From NCBI GenBank assembly GCA_965602635.1, contig CBFCZU010000237.1, positions 1 through 6,607 on the forward strand: 6,607 bases of DNA, given 5' to 3'. Shown here one piece after another: positions 1 to 5,542 of this stretch. The stretch's first letter is position 1, and each line of letters starts with the position of its first letter. The notes beneath the pieces are model-generated. The model searched no databases. It saw only the letters and a program-made list of their open reading frames with translations, and was not told the origin of the DNA. The stretch comes from CBFCZU01 sp965602635. Lineage in GTDB: Bacteria > Planctomycetota > Phycisphaerae > SM23-33. The position numbers were made by a program, and so were the translations under genes.

Positions 1-226
1 GCTCGGAGCTATCTAGTGCTCGGATGATATCGCGCGCCTTGGAGATCGTGGCGAGCGGGCTGGTTCTCGTGCCCGTCTTGTCGTCGCTGCCGCCGGGTGC
101 AACGTAAAGCTCACCTGCGCATACCGAGGGAGCAGCCAGCGAGAAACCCAGAACGGTCCATATGACAATGACAAACGTACGATTCATGAAGTTGCGTCCG
201 TAGCCATACTGATTCTGCTCGATCAT
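1..226 (-). CDS. Secreted right-handed parallel beta-helix (pectate-lyase-like) protein, N-terminal fragment
   Basis: Only the first 75 codons are in the window; the gene runs off the left edge. After a hydrophobic signal segment (FVIVIWTVLGFSLAAPSVCA, probable cleavage after VCA) comes the block ELYVAPGGSDDKTGT, then SPLATISKARDII. This YVAPGGSD...GT...P.ATI..A pattern is the hallmark opening of DUF1565/pectate-lyase-fold beta-helix proteins, which include polysaccharide lyases, glycoside hydrolases and epimerases; the enzyme class cannot be told from this fragment. Two starts are possible. ATG at 226 overlaps the esterase stop as ATGA and has GAGGA 5-6 bases upstream, but adds 13 polar residues before the signal. 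ATG at 187 gives a classical signal peptide (MNRTFVIVIW) but has no good ribosome binding site. I chose 226 for the ribosome binding site and coupling; 187 remains credible. Export suggests a periplasmic or extracellular glycan target shared with the esterase just upstream. Confidence 0.8.
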   Translation of the reverse strand, partial: MIEQNQYGYGRNFMNRTFVIVIWTVLGFSLAAPSVCAGELYVAPGGSDDKTGTRTSPLATISKARDIIRALDSSE

Positions 227-1497
227 CGGCTTCCTCGCTTGCCGGCCCCGTTACTTCTGGTTCCGTTTTCGATGCCCAACATAGCCTCGGCAAAGGCCTT
301 GCCGATCTGGCCCATGGTCTTGGCCGATCCGAAGTAGTGGTAGCCCTGGTGTGAGGCGGCGCGTTTCCAGAACGCATCATCCTCGGCGGTCACTAGCTTG
401 GCTCGATACTCTCTGACGTAGGCCTGCTGCTGCTCTCTGGTCATCTTGCCGTCTTTGTTGGCGTGGTCCTTGTGTTTGATCCGCAGGAGGTAAGCCATCT
501 GGCGGACCTTCGAGTGCTTCTGTTCGATGGCCTCCAGAGCCATGTCATAGAACGGCGCCGTCTGTATGGCAGCGACCCGGCCCTGGAACTCGGGCATCGC
601 GGCCGGCGCGGCCATGGCAGGTCGGAGATTGGCAATCCCGCCGGTGGCCTCGTCGCCATGCACGCCGATCACGCCAATCACAAAAGGCAGGTCGGGGGCT
701 CGAAGCTCCTTGCGGACATCACGGATGAAACACGCCATGAGCCGGCTGTACTCGTCATAGCCGCCTGGCTTGTGCCGATTCGGATAGGTGTGACCATCGC
801 ACATGTCATTCCAGCCCTGGAACCAGACGAAACCGGCGATCTCATAACCAGCCTTGGCGTCGTAGTCCGGCACGACGCGCTTCGGGTCGGCCAGGACCTT
901 CTCTACGTGCTCGATCATCAGGCGGTAGTAGACCCCCGTCTTTGCCGCCTTTTCGGCATGCCATTCTGGCCGGTCCTGGGTTTTGGGAATGCCATGGGCG
1001 CCTTGAGGGTGCTTTGCCCAAAGCTCCTTTGTCTTTTTGGGCAGCACGTACGGCCCGGCGCTGGGCGGCCGGAAGTCCGTGTTCAAGGACTTGCCACCCC
1101 AGGCGGTCTTGATGAGAAGGACCGGCTCATTGAGGAGCTTCTGCACGTAGATGCCAAAGGTGAACTCGGGTCCGATGCACTGGTCGTTCGCACCGTAGCC
1201 TGTCGTGAGCTTGCCCTTCTTCTCGCCTTCACCGACGGTCTTCCCGCCGAACAGCGATATCCAGACCTTCTCGCAGACAACGGGCTTACGGTCAGGGCCG
1301 CGCATCTCCTTTAGCATGGGGGCGGTGGCCGGGTCGTCGCCGATGTAGTCGAACGTCTCGATCTTGGCCTGGCCCTCCATGTTGGACTGACCAGCCAGGA
1401 TGTAGACCTTGAGCGGTCCCCGTGCGGCCATCGCGCTGCTGCCGAGCGCAGCCGCCAGGGCTGCTACCCACATCGTCTTCAAGGTTGCTTGCTTCAT
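223..1497 (-). CDS. Secreted SASA-family (sialate O-acetylesterase-like) SGNH carbohydrate esterase, intact
   Basis: This 424-residue protein has a signal peptide (residues 1-24, SSAMA before ARG) followed at once by the SGNH block I motif LAGQSNMEG with the predicted nucleophile Ser38. Other family marks are AWGGKS at 132-137, VWFQGWND at 224-231 (block III-like, with G228 and N230) and GYHYFGSAKTMGQIG at 385-399, whose His387 is the likely catalytic histidine. The SASA fold (formerly DUF303, related to CE6 acetylxylan esterases) hydrolyses O-acetyl esters on sugars; sialic acid is only the founding substrate, and xylan or another acetylated glycan is equally possible. The ATG is set by AAGGA seven bases upstream. 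It lies 36 bases after the DUF6288-like gene and its stop overlaps the beta-helix gene as ATGA, so the three are probably co-transcribed. The basic tail (KRGSR) doubles as the next ribosome binding site. Relative to the other esterase it carries an insertion of roughly 20 residues around 153-185. Confidence 0.9.
   Translation of the reverse strand: MKQATLKTMWVAALAAALGSSAMAARGPLKVYILAGQSNMEGQAKIETFDYIGDDPATAPMLKEMRGPDRKPVVCEKVWISLFGGKTVGEGEKKGKLTTGYGANDQCIGPEFTFGIYVQKLLNEPVLLIKTAWGGKSLNTDFRPPSAGPYVLPKKTKELWAKHPQGAHGIPKTQDRPEWHAEKAAKTGVYYRLMIEHVEKVLADPKRVVPDYDAKAGYEIAGFVWFQGWNDMCDGHTYPNRHKPGGYDEYSRLMACFIRDVRKELRAPDLPFVIGVIGVHGDEATGGIANLRPAMAAPAAMPEFQGRVAAIQTAPFYDMALEAIEQKHSKVRQMAYLLRIKHKDHANKDGKMTREQQQAYVREYRAKLVTAEDDAFWKRAASHQGYHYFGSAKTMGQIGKAFAEAMLGIENGTRSNGAGKRGSR
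227..236 (-). promoter_or_regulatory. Ribosome binding site inside the esterase 3' end, supporting the 226 start of the beta-helix gene
   Basis: Minus-strand GAGGAAGCCG directly precedes ATG at 226-224. GAGG sits six bases from the start codon, good Shine-Dalgarno spacing, and it lies in the last codons of the esterase. With the ATGA overlap it implies translational coupling. By contrast the 35 bases before the alternative ATG at 187 hold no purine-rich motif. Confidence 0.6.
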
Positions 1498-1504
1498 TGT
1501 TCTT

Positions 1505-1509
1505 TCCTT
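1505..1509 (-). promoter_or_regulatory. Ribosome binding site of the intact SASA esterase
   Basis: Minus-strand AAGGA within GGAAGGAAAGAACA lies seven bases before the ATG at 1497. It fixes the start and shows that this genome uses Shine-Dalgarno initiation inside the operon. Confidence 0.7.
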
Positions 1510-1533
1510 CCCAGCCCCATTTGGAGAAGTGCT

Positions 1534-4500
1534 TCATTTCGCCAGCCCGAGTTCATCTTTCTTCAGACCTTCAATCGAGAGATCCATCTGCCCGACCGGA
1601 TGATACTCCCCGGTCTTCTTGTCCTGTTCGTACCGCACATTGCAGTAGGTTGTGCGCAGGGCGAGGAATTCGCCGTCCCCCCAGTCGGACTTGTTCTTGA
1701 AGGAGAAGTTGGGTCTGTACGTCCAGAACCGCCCATGCCCGTGCGCCTTGAACACACCCACGCCAATCGGCGACCGGCCGGACTTCCACTTGCTGTCATC
1801 GAAGCCGGGCCTGTACCATCCGTCCATGCCTGCCGGAAGGGTCACTTCCCGCAGGCGCTTGGGCGGACCAATCCGCTGATGCAGCTTCTCCTCCTTCGAC
1901 GGATCGAATGAGCGGAAGCGCCAAGTGCGCTCTGTCGGCTTGGGCGTGCCGATTGGTTGCCAGCCGGCAACCGGCTTCTTGAGACGGGTCAGTTCGACGA
2001 TCATGTCGATCAGCTTGGGGTCGGGCTTCTCGGCCGCCTCGTGACGCCTGATCAACTCCGGACGAAAGTCATCGTAGAGTATGTCGGACAGTCGCTGCTT
2101 CTGGCCAGCGGGAACCTGCTCGAGCGCGGGATACAATCCGATGAAGCGGTCGTGTATCTTCCCGTCCGGAGCCTTCAGGATACTCATCAGATCGTGGGTA
2201 CCCAGCGACCTCAATAAGCCGCCGCGAACGAGCACTTCTGCAAGGTCTGTTGCAGCCTCCGGCGCCTGTGTGACAGATGCCAGGGCCACTTCAGTGACGT
2301 TGGCCGCTCCTTCTCGAGAGCGCTCGTACTTACCCATGTCCGGCAGGATCTCGCTCTCCAGCGCAGCGCGCTCAAAACCTGCGATGATTATCTTGCCCGC
2401 CGGGCTGTCGTTCCCGCGCTTCTTCAAGGCCCCCTTGAGTTGCCTGACCATCTTGTGGCGCGGGTTGTAGTTGTACTCGTTGATCATCATGTCGATCATG
2501 GTCGGCAAGTGCTCGATGAAGAGCGCCTCGTCTCGCTCCAGTCCGATCAATGCCAGGAACGCGGACTCGCGCAGCCACCAGTCATCGACGGTAGTCCACT
2601 TGAGGATACTGGGGAGGTTCTCCTTGATCACCGGTGTGGGAGCAATGCTCAGCACGGTCAAGGCGCCGTCTATGACGAACCACGCCTCATTGGGATCGCT
2701 CATGATCTTCGTGACGGCCTCGCCCATCGCCGGCGTGAACTGCTCGGGCTTGAGCGCATACCTGCCTGCGGTGGGACTCGTGAACCACGGGTTGCAGTCG
2801 GAGATGCCGTCAAGCGCGGCCCGGCGCAGACGTGGGTCCGGATCTCGCAGCAACGCCGCCAGTTCACCGTATCGCTTGCTGAAGTTCAGGGCCTTGGCCG
2901 CGGCCGTACGAACGGCGCACCGCGCATGGCGGACGTTCTTGAGCATCACATTGAGGTCAAGACCTTTGACCTTGTGAGGCCCATACTGCCCGCGGAGACC
3001 GTTGGGCAATTGTCTCCAGGGAATATGGATCTCTTCTTCTTCTTCTCCGTACTTGCAGAAGTCCTTGTGGTGTTTGGACGTCAGGAACGCCAGATCCGCC
3101 TCATTACCCCACAGGCGCTCGGGCAGCGTGAAGTCCCTGGCGTACTCCGAGCGCGGCGCGCCGTTTATCTGGAGCTTCCTGAGCGGGGCAGTGTAGGCCA
3201 GCGCCAGCGAGATGCCCGCATCGGTTGGATCCAGGGAGGCGTGGCCGCCGGGAAAGTAGAATGCCCCCGATGCCTGCCGTCCCAGATCGTAGCGCCAGCG
3301 GAAACGCCGCATCGTCTTGTAGTAGAGGTCTGCGTCGTATTCGGTCATTAACGCGCCGGCGATACTGTGCCAGTACAGCTCCCAGTTGTAGGCCCTGTCC
3401 GGCCAGCTTGTGAGCGCGGACATCGCCAGGTATTCCTTGGCCTTCTTGTAGATGGTGACGTCGCCCTTCGCGAAGGCGGCGATATGCATCACGCAGGCAG
3501 TGGCTCCGTCTCTGCCGGCGGACCGCAGGTGGGCGGCCCAGTAGCGCTGGTCGGCGATGGGGATTGCGCCATGGCCGGCGAAGCGGTACCAGTGCTTGAG
3601 CGCACCCAGCAGCGTCTTGTCATCCACATCAACGCCGGACATCTTGCCCAGCAGCAGAGTCAGCAGGATCTGGTTGCCCGCGGAATGCATCATGCCTCCG
3701 CCGGCCTCGTAGCTGGGGTTGGCGTTGACACCCCAGTGCCCCCAGCCGATGCCGTAGCGCTGGCGGTCCCTGGCATCATCACAATAGTACTGGAGGATCG
3801 GCAGAACGGACTTGTCACCGGTGCGCAGGTAGTACTCGGCGCAGGCAACACCGTTGTAGCCGTTGTGCCAACTGTGATCGCCAATCTCCTTGACGCTGCC
3901 GTCTTCCGCCAGGAACTGGGCGAAGTACTCCTTGACGCGGGGCACGTACGCGTCGTCACCGGCCGACAGCAGGAACAGGCACGCGAGAGCGTTGAGGAAA
4001 CTGTGTTTCTTCAGGCGATCCCCGCCCGAGTAGAACTCGGCAGCCTGTCGGATGATCGTCCTGGACTTTGCACAGTTCAGCGGGAACGTCTTGCTGTAGG
4101 CGCCCAGTACCGGGATCGTGACGGTGACGTTCTTGACGGCCCCCTCTTTCCCTGGCTTGACGTCAAGGGCCAGCACACCATCCGTGGCCTCGGCCTCGGT
4201 CAGAGCAGTACCCAGTACCACGAACGGGTTCTTGCCTCGTAGCTTCGCACCGTTGACGCCGAGGATGATCTCGCCTTTGGCGAACCTGCCATGGGCCGGG
4301 GTGTTCGGCTGCGTGCTCTCTACGGCGACCGTTACACCTTTGTAGATCCGAGCGACGATGCCGGTGACCCCGATCGGACCCAGTTCATACTCTCTGCCGG
4401 GACTTGGACGCATCCCATAGATCTGTGGCTCCGTGTAATACTCAGATGGACTCTGGGCGGCTGCAGGGACAATCGCCAGGAGGTGCGGCAAGAGCAACAA

Positions 4501-4551
4501 CATCCACAAACCCGCTCGCCGTCCCTGGCGGCCGTGCTTCGGAGTAGTCAT
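1534..4551 (-). CDS. DUF6288-like secreted multidomain protein (PDZ-like, alpha/alpha-toroid-like, HEAT-like, C-terminal beta-sandwich)
   Basis: A 1005-residue exported protein with no known reaction. Residues 1-32 form a signal peptide (RRAGLWMLLLLPHLLAIVPAAA). Residues 57-150 resemble a PDZ domain (ELGPIGVTG, then KGEIILGVNGAKLRG). Residues 160-470 match the DUF6288 pattern: SFLNALACLFLLSAGD, WGHWG, GGGMMHSAGNQ at 284-294, GHGAIP, YNWELYWHSIAGAL and DAGISLALAYTAPLRK, a helical region I infer to be an alpha/alpha toroid. About 540-725 shows HEAT-like helices (RTAAAKALNF, DPDPRLRRAALDGI). Residues 875-1005 look like a galactose-binding-type beta-sandwich (GWYRPGFDDSKW, SPIGVGV, NKSDWGDGEF, VGQMDLSIEGL). 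This last domain lacks about 64 residues found in the paralog. The ATG at 4551 is chosen because AAAGGA lies seven bases upstream and the signal peptide follows; an upstream extension to 4878 reads the esterase gene out of frame. Membership rests on remembered family patterns, without a profile search. Confidence 0.85.
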   Translation of the reverse strand: MTTPKHGRQGRRAGLWMLLLLPHLLAIVPAAAQSPSEYYTEPQIYGMRPSPGREYELGPIGVTGIVARIYKGVTVAVESTQPNTPAHGRFAKGEIILGVNGAKLRGKNPFVVLGTALTEAEATDGVLALDVKPGKEGAVKNVTVTIPVLGAYSKTFPLNCAKSRTIIRQAAEFYSGGDRLKKHSFLNALACLFLLSAGDDAYVPRVKEYFAQFLAEDGSVKEIGDHSWHNGYNGVACAEYYLRTGDKSVLPILQYYCDDARDRQRYGIGWGHWGVNANPSYEAGGGMMHSAGNQILLTLLLGKMSGVDVDDKTLLGALKHWYRFAGHGAIPIADQRYWAAHLRSAGRDGATACVMHIAAFAKGDVTIYKKAKEYLAMSALTSWPDRAYNWELYWHSIAGALMTEYDADLYYKTMRRFRWRYDLGRQASGAFYFPGGHASLDPTDAGISLALAYTAPLRKLQINGAPRSEYARDFTLPERLWGNEADLAFLTSKHHKDFCKYGEEEEEIHIPWRQLPNGLRGQYGPHKVKGLDLNVMLKNVRHARCAVRTAAAKALNFSKRYGELAALLRDPDPRLRRAALDGISDCNPWFTSPTAGRYALKPEQFTPAMGEAVTKIMSDPNEAWFVIDGALTVLSIAPTPVIKENLPSILKWTTVDDWWLRESAFLALIGLERDEALFIEHLPTMIDMMINEYNYNPRHKMVRQLKGALKKRGNDSPAGKIIIAGFERAALESEILPDMGKYERSREGAANVTEVALASVTQAPEAATDLAEVLVRGGLLRSLGTHDLMSILKAPDGKIHDRFIGLYPALEQVPAGQKQRLSDILYDDFRPELIRRHEAAEKPDPKLIDMIVELTRLKKPVAGWQPIGTPKPTERTWRFRSFDPSKEEKLHQRIGPPKRLREVTLPAGMDGWYRPGFDDSKWKSGRSPIGVGVFKAHGHGRFWTYRPNFSFKNKSDWGDGEFLALRTTYCNVRYEQDKKTGEYHPVGQMDLSIEGLKKDELGLAK
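1537..1929 (-). other. C-terminal beta-sandwich (carbohydrate-binding-like) domain region with apparent internal deletion
   Basis: Residues 875-1005 of the DUF6288-like protein. Aligned by eye with the paralog at the right edge, FSFKNKSDWGDGEFLALRTT matches VSFKNNSDWGKGEFIVMRTT, and YCNVRY...VGQMDLSIEGL matches YGNVEY...AGQMDLFIEGL, but everything between is missing here. The join is at about 1644-1650. The lost block contains the AKQGFHVYLNGHKIHTY strands typical of jelly-roll sugar-binding modules, so this copy's domain probably cannot fold or bind normally. Confidence 0.7.
3033..3047 (-). repeat. Short GAA trinucleotide run inside the DUF6288-like gene
   Basis: The plus strand reads CTT four times in succession plus a partial unit; on the coding strand this gives an acidic run of five glutamates at residues 503-507 (YGEEEEEIHIPW), in the linker between the toroid-like and HEAT-like parts. 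It is short and in frame, and probably only a flexible acidic linker. Confidence 0.6.
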
Positions 4552-4760
4552 CTCCTGTTCCTTTCCTCGATGAGGCGACGCTTCCAGTAGATGTCGCTGA
4601 GTGCGAGCTCGCAGAAGGGTCCTGAGTCCACGGCGACGACGTTCCCGCGAAGCGCCGCGGGCGCCTTGCTGTCGTACTCCTCCACGACCGCAACCTGGGC
4701 TTTGCGGAACCGCGTCACCGGCAGGCCCTTGTCGAACTTCCGCGGGTCCGGGTCGATGCC
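4548..4760 (-). pseudogene. Remnant 3' coding segment of the upstream SASA esterase, beyond the in-frame TAA
   Basis: Reading on in the same frame past the TAA at 4763-4761 gives 70 sense codons before a TGA at 4550-4548. They begin GIDPDPRKFDKG and include VTRFRKAQVAVVEEYDSKAP, LRGNVVAVDSGPFCELAL and end SDIYWKRRLIEERNRR. The part FRKAQVAVVEEY...GNVVAVDSGPFCELAL lines up with LRPAMAAPAAMPEFQGRVAAIQTAPFYDMAL of the intact esterase, so it was coding sequence of the same gene. The stop overlaps the next start as ATGA, as at the other esterase's end. The segment ends before any equivalent of the GYHYFGSAKT block that carries the probable catalytic histidine. Confidence 0.8.
4559..4564 (-). promoter_or_regulatory. 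Ribosome binding site of the full DUF6288-like gene
   Basis: Minus-strand AAAGGA lies seven bases before the ATG at 4551, inside the last codons of the esterase remnant. A second AGGAG (4556-4552) abuts the ATG and is too close to serve. The site decides for the 4551 start against longer readings of the frame. Confidence 0.7.
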
Positions 4761-5519
4761 TTAGACGCCCAGGGTACCGACGATGAAGGGCAAGGTGGGG
4801 GCATCGAATGCCTTCCGCACGTCGGAGATGAAGTAGATCATGTTGTCCGCATACTGGGCGATCTGGTGCCGGCTGCACATGTCGTTCCAGCCCTGAAACC
4901 AGACGAAGCCGGCAAGGCAGTAGCCCTGTTTCTCGTCGTAGTCCGGCACGATCTTGCGGATGCTCTCGGCATCCCTGAGCGTTCCCCGGACGAACCGGAC
5001 CATTGCGCGATAGCAGTGGCCGACCTTCTCCTTCGGGGGGATGTTGCCTCTCTCCCGTTCACGGTCACTGGGCACGTAGGCTCCAGCGCTCGGCGGGCGG
5101 AAATCGAAGGCCAATGATTTGCCGCCCCAGGCGGCCTTGATGAGCAGGACCGGTACCGCCAGCGCTCGGTCCATGTAGATGCCGAAACCGTATTCGGGAC
5201 CGATGCGCTCGTTGTCGAACCCGTAGCCCACCTTGACCTTGCCATGGAGCCTCGCTTCCTCGCCACGGCGGCCTGTGAGATAGGTGATCCACGCGTTGTC
5301 GCATACGACCGGTTGGCCGTTCGCGGCGAGGATGTCCTTGAGCAGTGGAGCCGATTGGGGATCATCGCCAATGGCTGCAAGAGTGCGCTTGTGCGCCGAG
5401 CCTTGCATATTCGATTGCCCGGCCAGGATGTAGACCTTCAGCGGCTTCGGGACAGCCACTGCGCGGCTAGAGCACAGGGCAGCAAGGATGGCCATCAGGA
5501 TCGTCGTTCTTCTGCTCAC
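4761..5519 (-). CDS. SASA-family SGNH carbohydrate esterase, prematurely terminated (probable pseudogene)
   Basis: A 252-residue product with a signal peptide (RRTTILMAILAALCSSRAVA, cleavage near AVA before VPK), block I LAGQSNMQG with Ser36, AWGGKS at 130-135 and VWFQGWND at 206-213. It is plainly a paralog of the intact esterase downstream: both share KVYILAGQSNM, PVLLIK, DFRPPSAG.YV, VPDYD and AGFVWFQGWNDMC. It ends at TAA right after FIVGTLGV, where the paralog has VIGVIGV and another 145 residues. The GTG start at 5519 is chosen because AAGGAG sits eight bases upstream; a TTG at 5537 opens the frame earlier but would place that ribosome binding site inside the gene. It begins 23 bases after the preceding gene. 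Without the C-terminal His block the product should be inactive as an esterase, unless the stop is a base-calling error; even then read-through gives only about 322 residues. Confidence 0.8.
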   Translation of the reverse strand: MSRRTTILMAILAALCSSRAVAVPKPLKVYILAGQSNMQGSAHKRTLAAIGDDPQSAPLLKDILAANGQPVVCDNAWITYLTGRRGEEARLHGKVKVGYGFDNERIGPEYGFGIYMDRALAVPVLLIKAAWGGKSLAFDFRPPSAGAYVPSDRERERGNIPPKEKVGHCYRAMVRFVRGTLRDAESIRKIVPDYDEKQGYCLAGFVWFQGWNDMCSRHQIAQYADNMIYFISDVRKAFDAPTLPFIVGTLGV

Positions 5520-5527
5520 CTTCTTTG

Positions 5528-5533
5528 CTCCTT
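5528..5533 (-). promoter_or_regulatory. Ribosome binding site fixing the GTG start of the truncated esterase
   Basis: Minus-strand AAGGAG followed by an eight-base spacer and GTG at 5519-5517. It is the strongest Shine-Dalgarno in the window and argues against the in-frame TTG at 5537, which lies upstream of it. Confidence 0.7.
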
Positions 5534-5542
5534 CCAATCAAG

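Noticed and set aside
463..1314. 283-codon plus-strand open frame
   Set aside because: Lies wholly antisense to the intact esterase, has no recognisable domain, and is the kind of shadow frame expected in GC-rich coding DNA.
1498..1533. Terminator or promoter in the gap between the DUF6288-like gene and the intact esterase
   Set aside because: Only 36 bases, holding a ribosome binding site; no hairpin with a T-run and no convincing -35/-10 pair.
2440..3351. 303-codon plus-strand open frame
   Set aside because: Antisense to the DUF6288-like gene; low-complexity composition and no domain or ribosome binding site support.
3367..4242. 291-codon plus-strand open frame
   Set aside because: Antisense shadow of the toroid-like region; valine/glycine-rich with no family resemblance.
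4761..4763. Programmed stop-codon recoding of the TAA
   Set aside because: UAA is not used for selenocysteine or pyrrolysine insertion, and other genes here end normally at TAG and TGA, so neither recoding nor an altered genetic code is supported.
4552..4878. 109-residue N-terminal extension of the full DUF6288-like protein (open frame from 4878)
   Set aside because: The extension is arginine/glycine-rich, overlaps the esterase in another frame and precedes a clear signal peptide with its own ribosome binding site at 4551.
4838..5380. 180-codon minus-strand open frame overlapping the damaged esterase
   Set aside because: Out-of-frame reading of the esterase (Ser/Arg/Thr-rich); the esterase frame carries the motifs and signal peptide.
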